Of a stretch of DNA of 13,913 nt, positions 12,264 through 13,913 are shown piece by piece. The notes below the pieces were generated by a model. The model was not told the origin of the DNA. It worked only from the letters and a program-made list of their open reading frames with translations, and searched no databases. This DNA comes from Fen-1308 sp035319185 (GTDB lineage Bacteria > Nitrospirota > Thermodesulfovibrionia > Thermodesulfovibrionales > Dissulfurispiraceae). Within the stretch, counting starts at the first letter, position 1. Every line of letters begins with the position of its first letter. The translations under genes were made by a program, and so were the position numbers. Location: NCBI GenBank assembly GCA_035319185.1, contig DATHDF010000046.1, forward strand, positions 1-13,913, in the 5' to 3' direction.

Positions 12264-13913
12264 ATGAACGCAGTTACGCTCGTGTTTGCGGCATTATGCA
12301 TCTTCGCCATCTCTTATCGCCTGTATGGTCTTTTTATAGCAAACAAGGTGCTGGGGCTGCGGGCCGACCGTCCGACGCCTGCCGAAACGTGCGCAGACGG
12401 TATCGATTACGTAAAGACGAATAAATTTGTTCTATATGGGCATCACTTCGCCGCAATTGCAGCCGCAGGTCCGCTGCTGGGGCCGGTGCTGGCCGCGCAA
12501 TTCGGTTTTTTGCCGGGGGCCCTCTGGATCATAATAGGATGTGTACTTGCCGGCGCAGTGCATGACACCATCATATTGTTCGCGTCGGTCAGGCACAAAG
12601 GGCGCAGCCTGTCTAAGATCGCCGAAAGCGAGGTGGGTAAAATTGCCGGCGGCGCTGCATCAGTGGCTTTTCTGTTTATCCTCCTTTTGACGCTTGCAGG
12701 TCTTTCCATCGCAGTTGTCAATGCAATGTTTGCCAGTGCATGGGGCACATTCACGGTCTTTGCCACCATGCCTATCGCCCTTCTGATGGGTCTCTGGATG
12801 TATAAGATCAGACCCGGCGATGTGAAGGGTGGCAGCATTATCGGGGTCATCCTTCTGGCGGTAGCAGTATGGGCAGGGCCGTATGTAGCGGGCAATCCGG
12901 AGCTGGCATCGATCTTTACCCTTACGAAGAAACAGATATCGGTTATCATCCCGGTGTATGGTTTTGTCGCGTCAGTTCTGCCGGTTTGGATGCTGCTGTG
13001 TCCGAGAGACTATCTCTCCACCTATTTGAAAATAGGCACCATTTGCATGCTTGTTGCAGGTATATTCGTCGTCCGGCCGCAGATGCTCATGCCGCCCGTC
13101 ACGCAATTTCTGAGCGGGGGAGGGCCGATAATCCCCGGTCCGGTCTTTCCGTTCGTATTCATCACGATCGCGTGCGGGGCTTTGTCCGGTTTTCATGCGA
13201 TAATCGCTTCTGGCACTACGCCGAAGATGATAGGTAATGAGAGGGAGATATTGTTCGTAGGCTTCGGAGCTATGCTTACTGAAGGCGTAGTGGCCATCAT
13301 GGCCCTTGTCGCTGCATGTGTTCTGGTGCCTGCGGATTACTTTGCCATCAATGCGCCTGCTGCCGCGTTCGCCAAGCTCGGCATGACGCCTGTAAACCTC
13401 CCGGAGCTGGCCCGCGAAGTGGGTGAGCAGGTCCAGGGAAGGCCCGGCGGCGCCGTCTCACTTGCTGTCGGCATGGCTTACATCTTTTCATCCATCCCCC
13501 TCATGAAGGGCCTGATGTCGTACTGGTACCATTTTGCGATCATGTTCGAGGCAGTTTTCATTCTCACTGCCGTCGACACGGGCACCAGGGTCGGCCGGTT
13601 CCTGCTTCAGGAGATGCTGGGCAAACTCATCCCTAAGTTCCTCGAAAAAAGATGGATACCAGGCATAATAATCACCAGCTCTATCTTTACCGGCTCATGG
13701 GGATATCTGGTATACACCGGCGATATATCCACCATATGGCCGCTTTTCGGCATGTGCAACCAGCTGCTTGCAGCGAGCGCCTTAATCATCGGTACGACCA
13801 TGATTATCAGGATGGACAAGGCAAAGTACGCATGGACCACTGCGGTCCCGGGCATTGCCATGGCCTTTATTACGATGTATGCGGGATATCTCAATATTAC
13901 CCTCAACTTTCTG
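12264..13913 (+). CDS. cstA: Carbon starvation protein CstA (3' end beyond window)
   Basis: 550 codons from ATG at 12264 (AAGGGGGAAG upstream) and open to the window edge. Hydrophobic throughout, with well over ten membrane segments. CstA signatures are present: HHFAAIAAAGPLLGPVLAAQ, GCVLAGAVHDTIILFAS.RHKGRSL, PRDYLSTYLKIG, SGFHAIIASGTTPKMI (with EREILFVGFGAMLTEG following), FEAVFILTAVDTGTRVGRFLLQE and WPLFGMCNQLLAA. The family imports peptides or pyruvate and is induced on carbon starvation. The visible part already covers nearly the length of the shorter CstA form, so the stop is probably close by. It is separated by 66 bases from the cupin gene and is likely the end of, or a late member of, the nrdJ-started run, unless it has its own promoter. 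I see no convincing CRP site in the 66-base gap. Confidence 0.93.
   Translation, partial: MNAVTLVFAALCIFAISYRLYGLFIANKVLGLRADRPTPAETCADGIDYVKTNKFVLYGHHFAAIAAAGPLLGPVLAAQFGFLPGALWIIIGCVLAGAVHDTIILFASVRHKGRSLSKIAESEVGKIAGGAASVAFLFILLLTLAGLSIAVVNAMFASAWGTFTVFATMPIALLMGLWMYKIRPGDVKGGSIIGVILLAVAVWAGPYVAGNPELASIFTLTKKQISVIIPVYGFVASVLPVWMLLCPRDYLSTYLKIGTICMLVAGIFVVRPQMLMPPVTQFLSGGGPIIPGPVFPFVFITIACGALSGFHAIIASGTTPKMIGNEREILFVGFGAMLTEGVVAIMALVAACVLVPADYFAINAPAAAFAKLGMTPVNLPELAREVGEQVQGRPGGAVSLAVGMAYIFSSIPLMKGLMSYWYHFAIMFEAVFILTAVDTGTRVGRFLLQEMLGKLIPKFLEKRWIPGIIITSSIFTGSWGYLVYTGDISTIWPLFGMCNQLLAASALIIGTTMIIRMDKAKYAWTTAVPGIAMAFITMYAGYLNITLNFL

Noticed and set aside
12443..12949. 168-codon frame on the minus strand
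   Set aside because: It lies opposite cstA, which is supported by strong family motifs on the plus strand. The minus frame is Pro/Ala/Thr-rich and featureless.

Overview
The window reads as ordinary chromosome of a Gram-negative bacterium. It carries an outer-membrane LPS-assembly lipoprotein (LptE), an adenosylcobalamin-dependent ribonucleotide reductase, a monocluster ferredoxin and an HD-GYP signalling protein. Together these fit a deep-branching, probably anaerobic or facultative lineage such as Nitrospirota or Desulfobacterota. That placement is inference from gene content only. No prophage, insertion sequence or CRISPR array is visible.

Layout. (1) Bases 1-1561, plus strand: the end of leuS, then lptE and holA, a tight run in which holA starts inside lptE. 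rpsT (minus) converges on holA with 3 bases between the stops. (2) 1980-3109, plus: a poorly characterised protein with faint deoxyhypusine-synthase-like logic, overlapping a small ferredoxin gene by ATGA. (3) 3266-4513, plus: an HD-GYP domain protein whose stop directly abuts the stop of a secreted CAP-domain protein on the minus strand. (4) 5036-5545, minus: tRNA-Leu(CAA), preceded by a toxin gene cut to 42 codons whose stop codon overlaps the tRNA's -10 box, and by an intact Phd/YefM-type antitoxin. (5) 5638-8138, minus: tgt, a cation diffusion facilitator and an unrecognised 175-residue protein, all overlapping. (6) 8139-8500: the control region between tgt and nrdJ. It holds a leaderless-type extended -10 promoter for tgt, a strong sigma70-type promoter for nrdJ and a tandem NrdR-box candidate over the nrdJ start of transcription. 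(7) 8501-13913, plus: nrdJ, a dCMP deaminase, sixA, a cupin and the carbon-starvation transporter cstA, which is still open at the window end.

How they work together. nrdJ and the dCMP deaminase are 13 bases apart and both feed dNTP supply: ribonucleotide reduction, then dCMP to dUMP on the way to dTMP. The leuS-lptE-holA run is housekeeping. The tgt-CDF-unknown run is linked by translational overlap rather than by obvious function. The most interesting points are the NrdR-type operator, the toxin remnant fused to a tRNA promoter, the apparently leaderless tgt, a CRP/FNR-like palindrome before the CAP gene, and the uncharacterised enzyme-ferredoxin pair.
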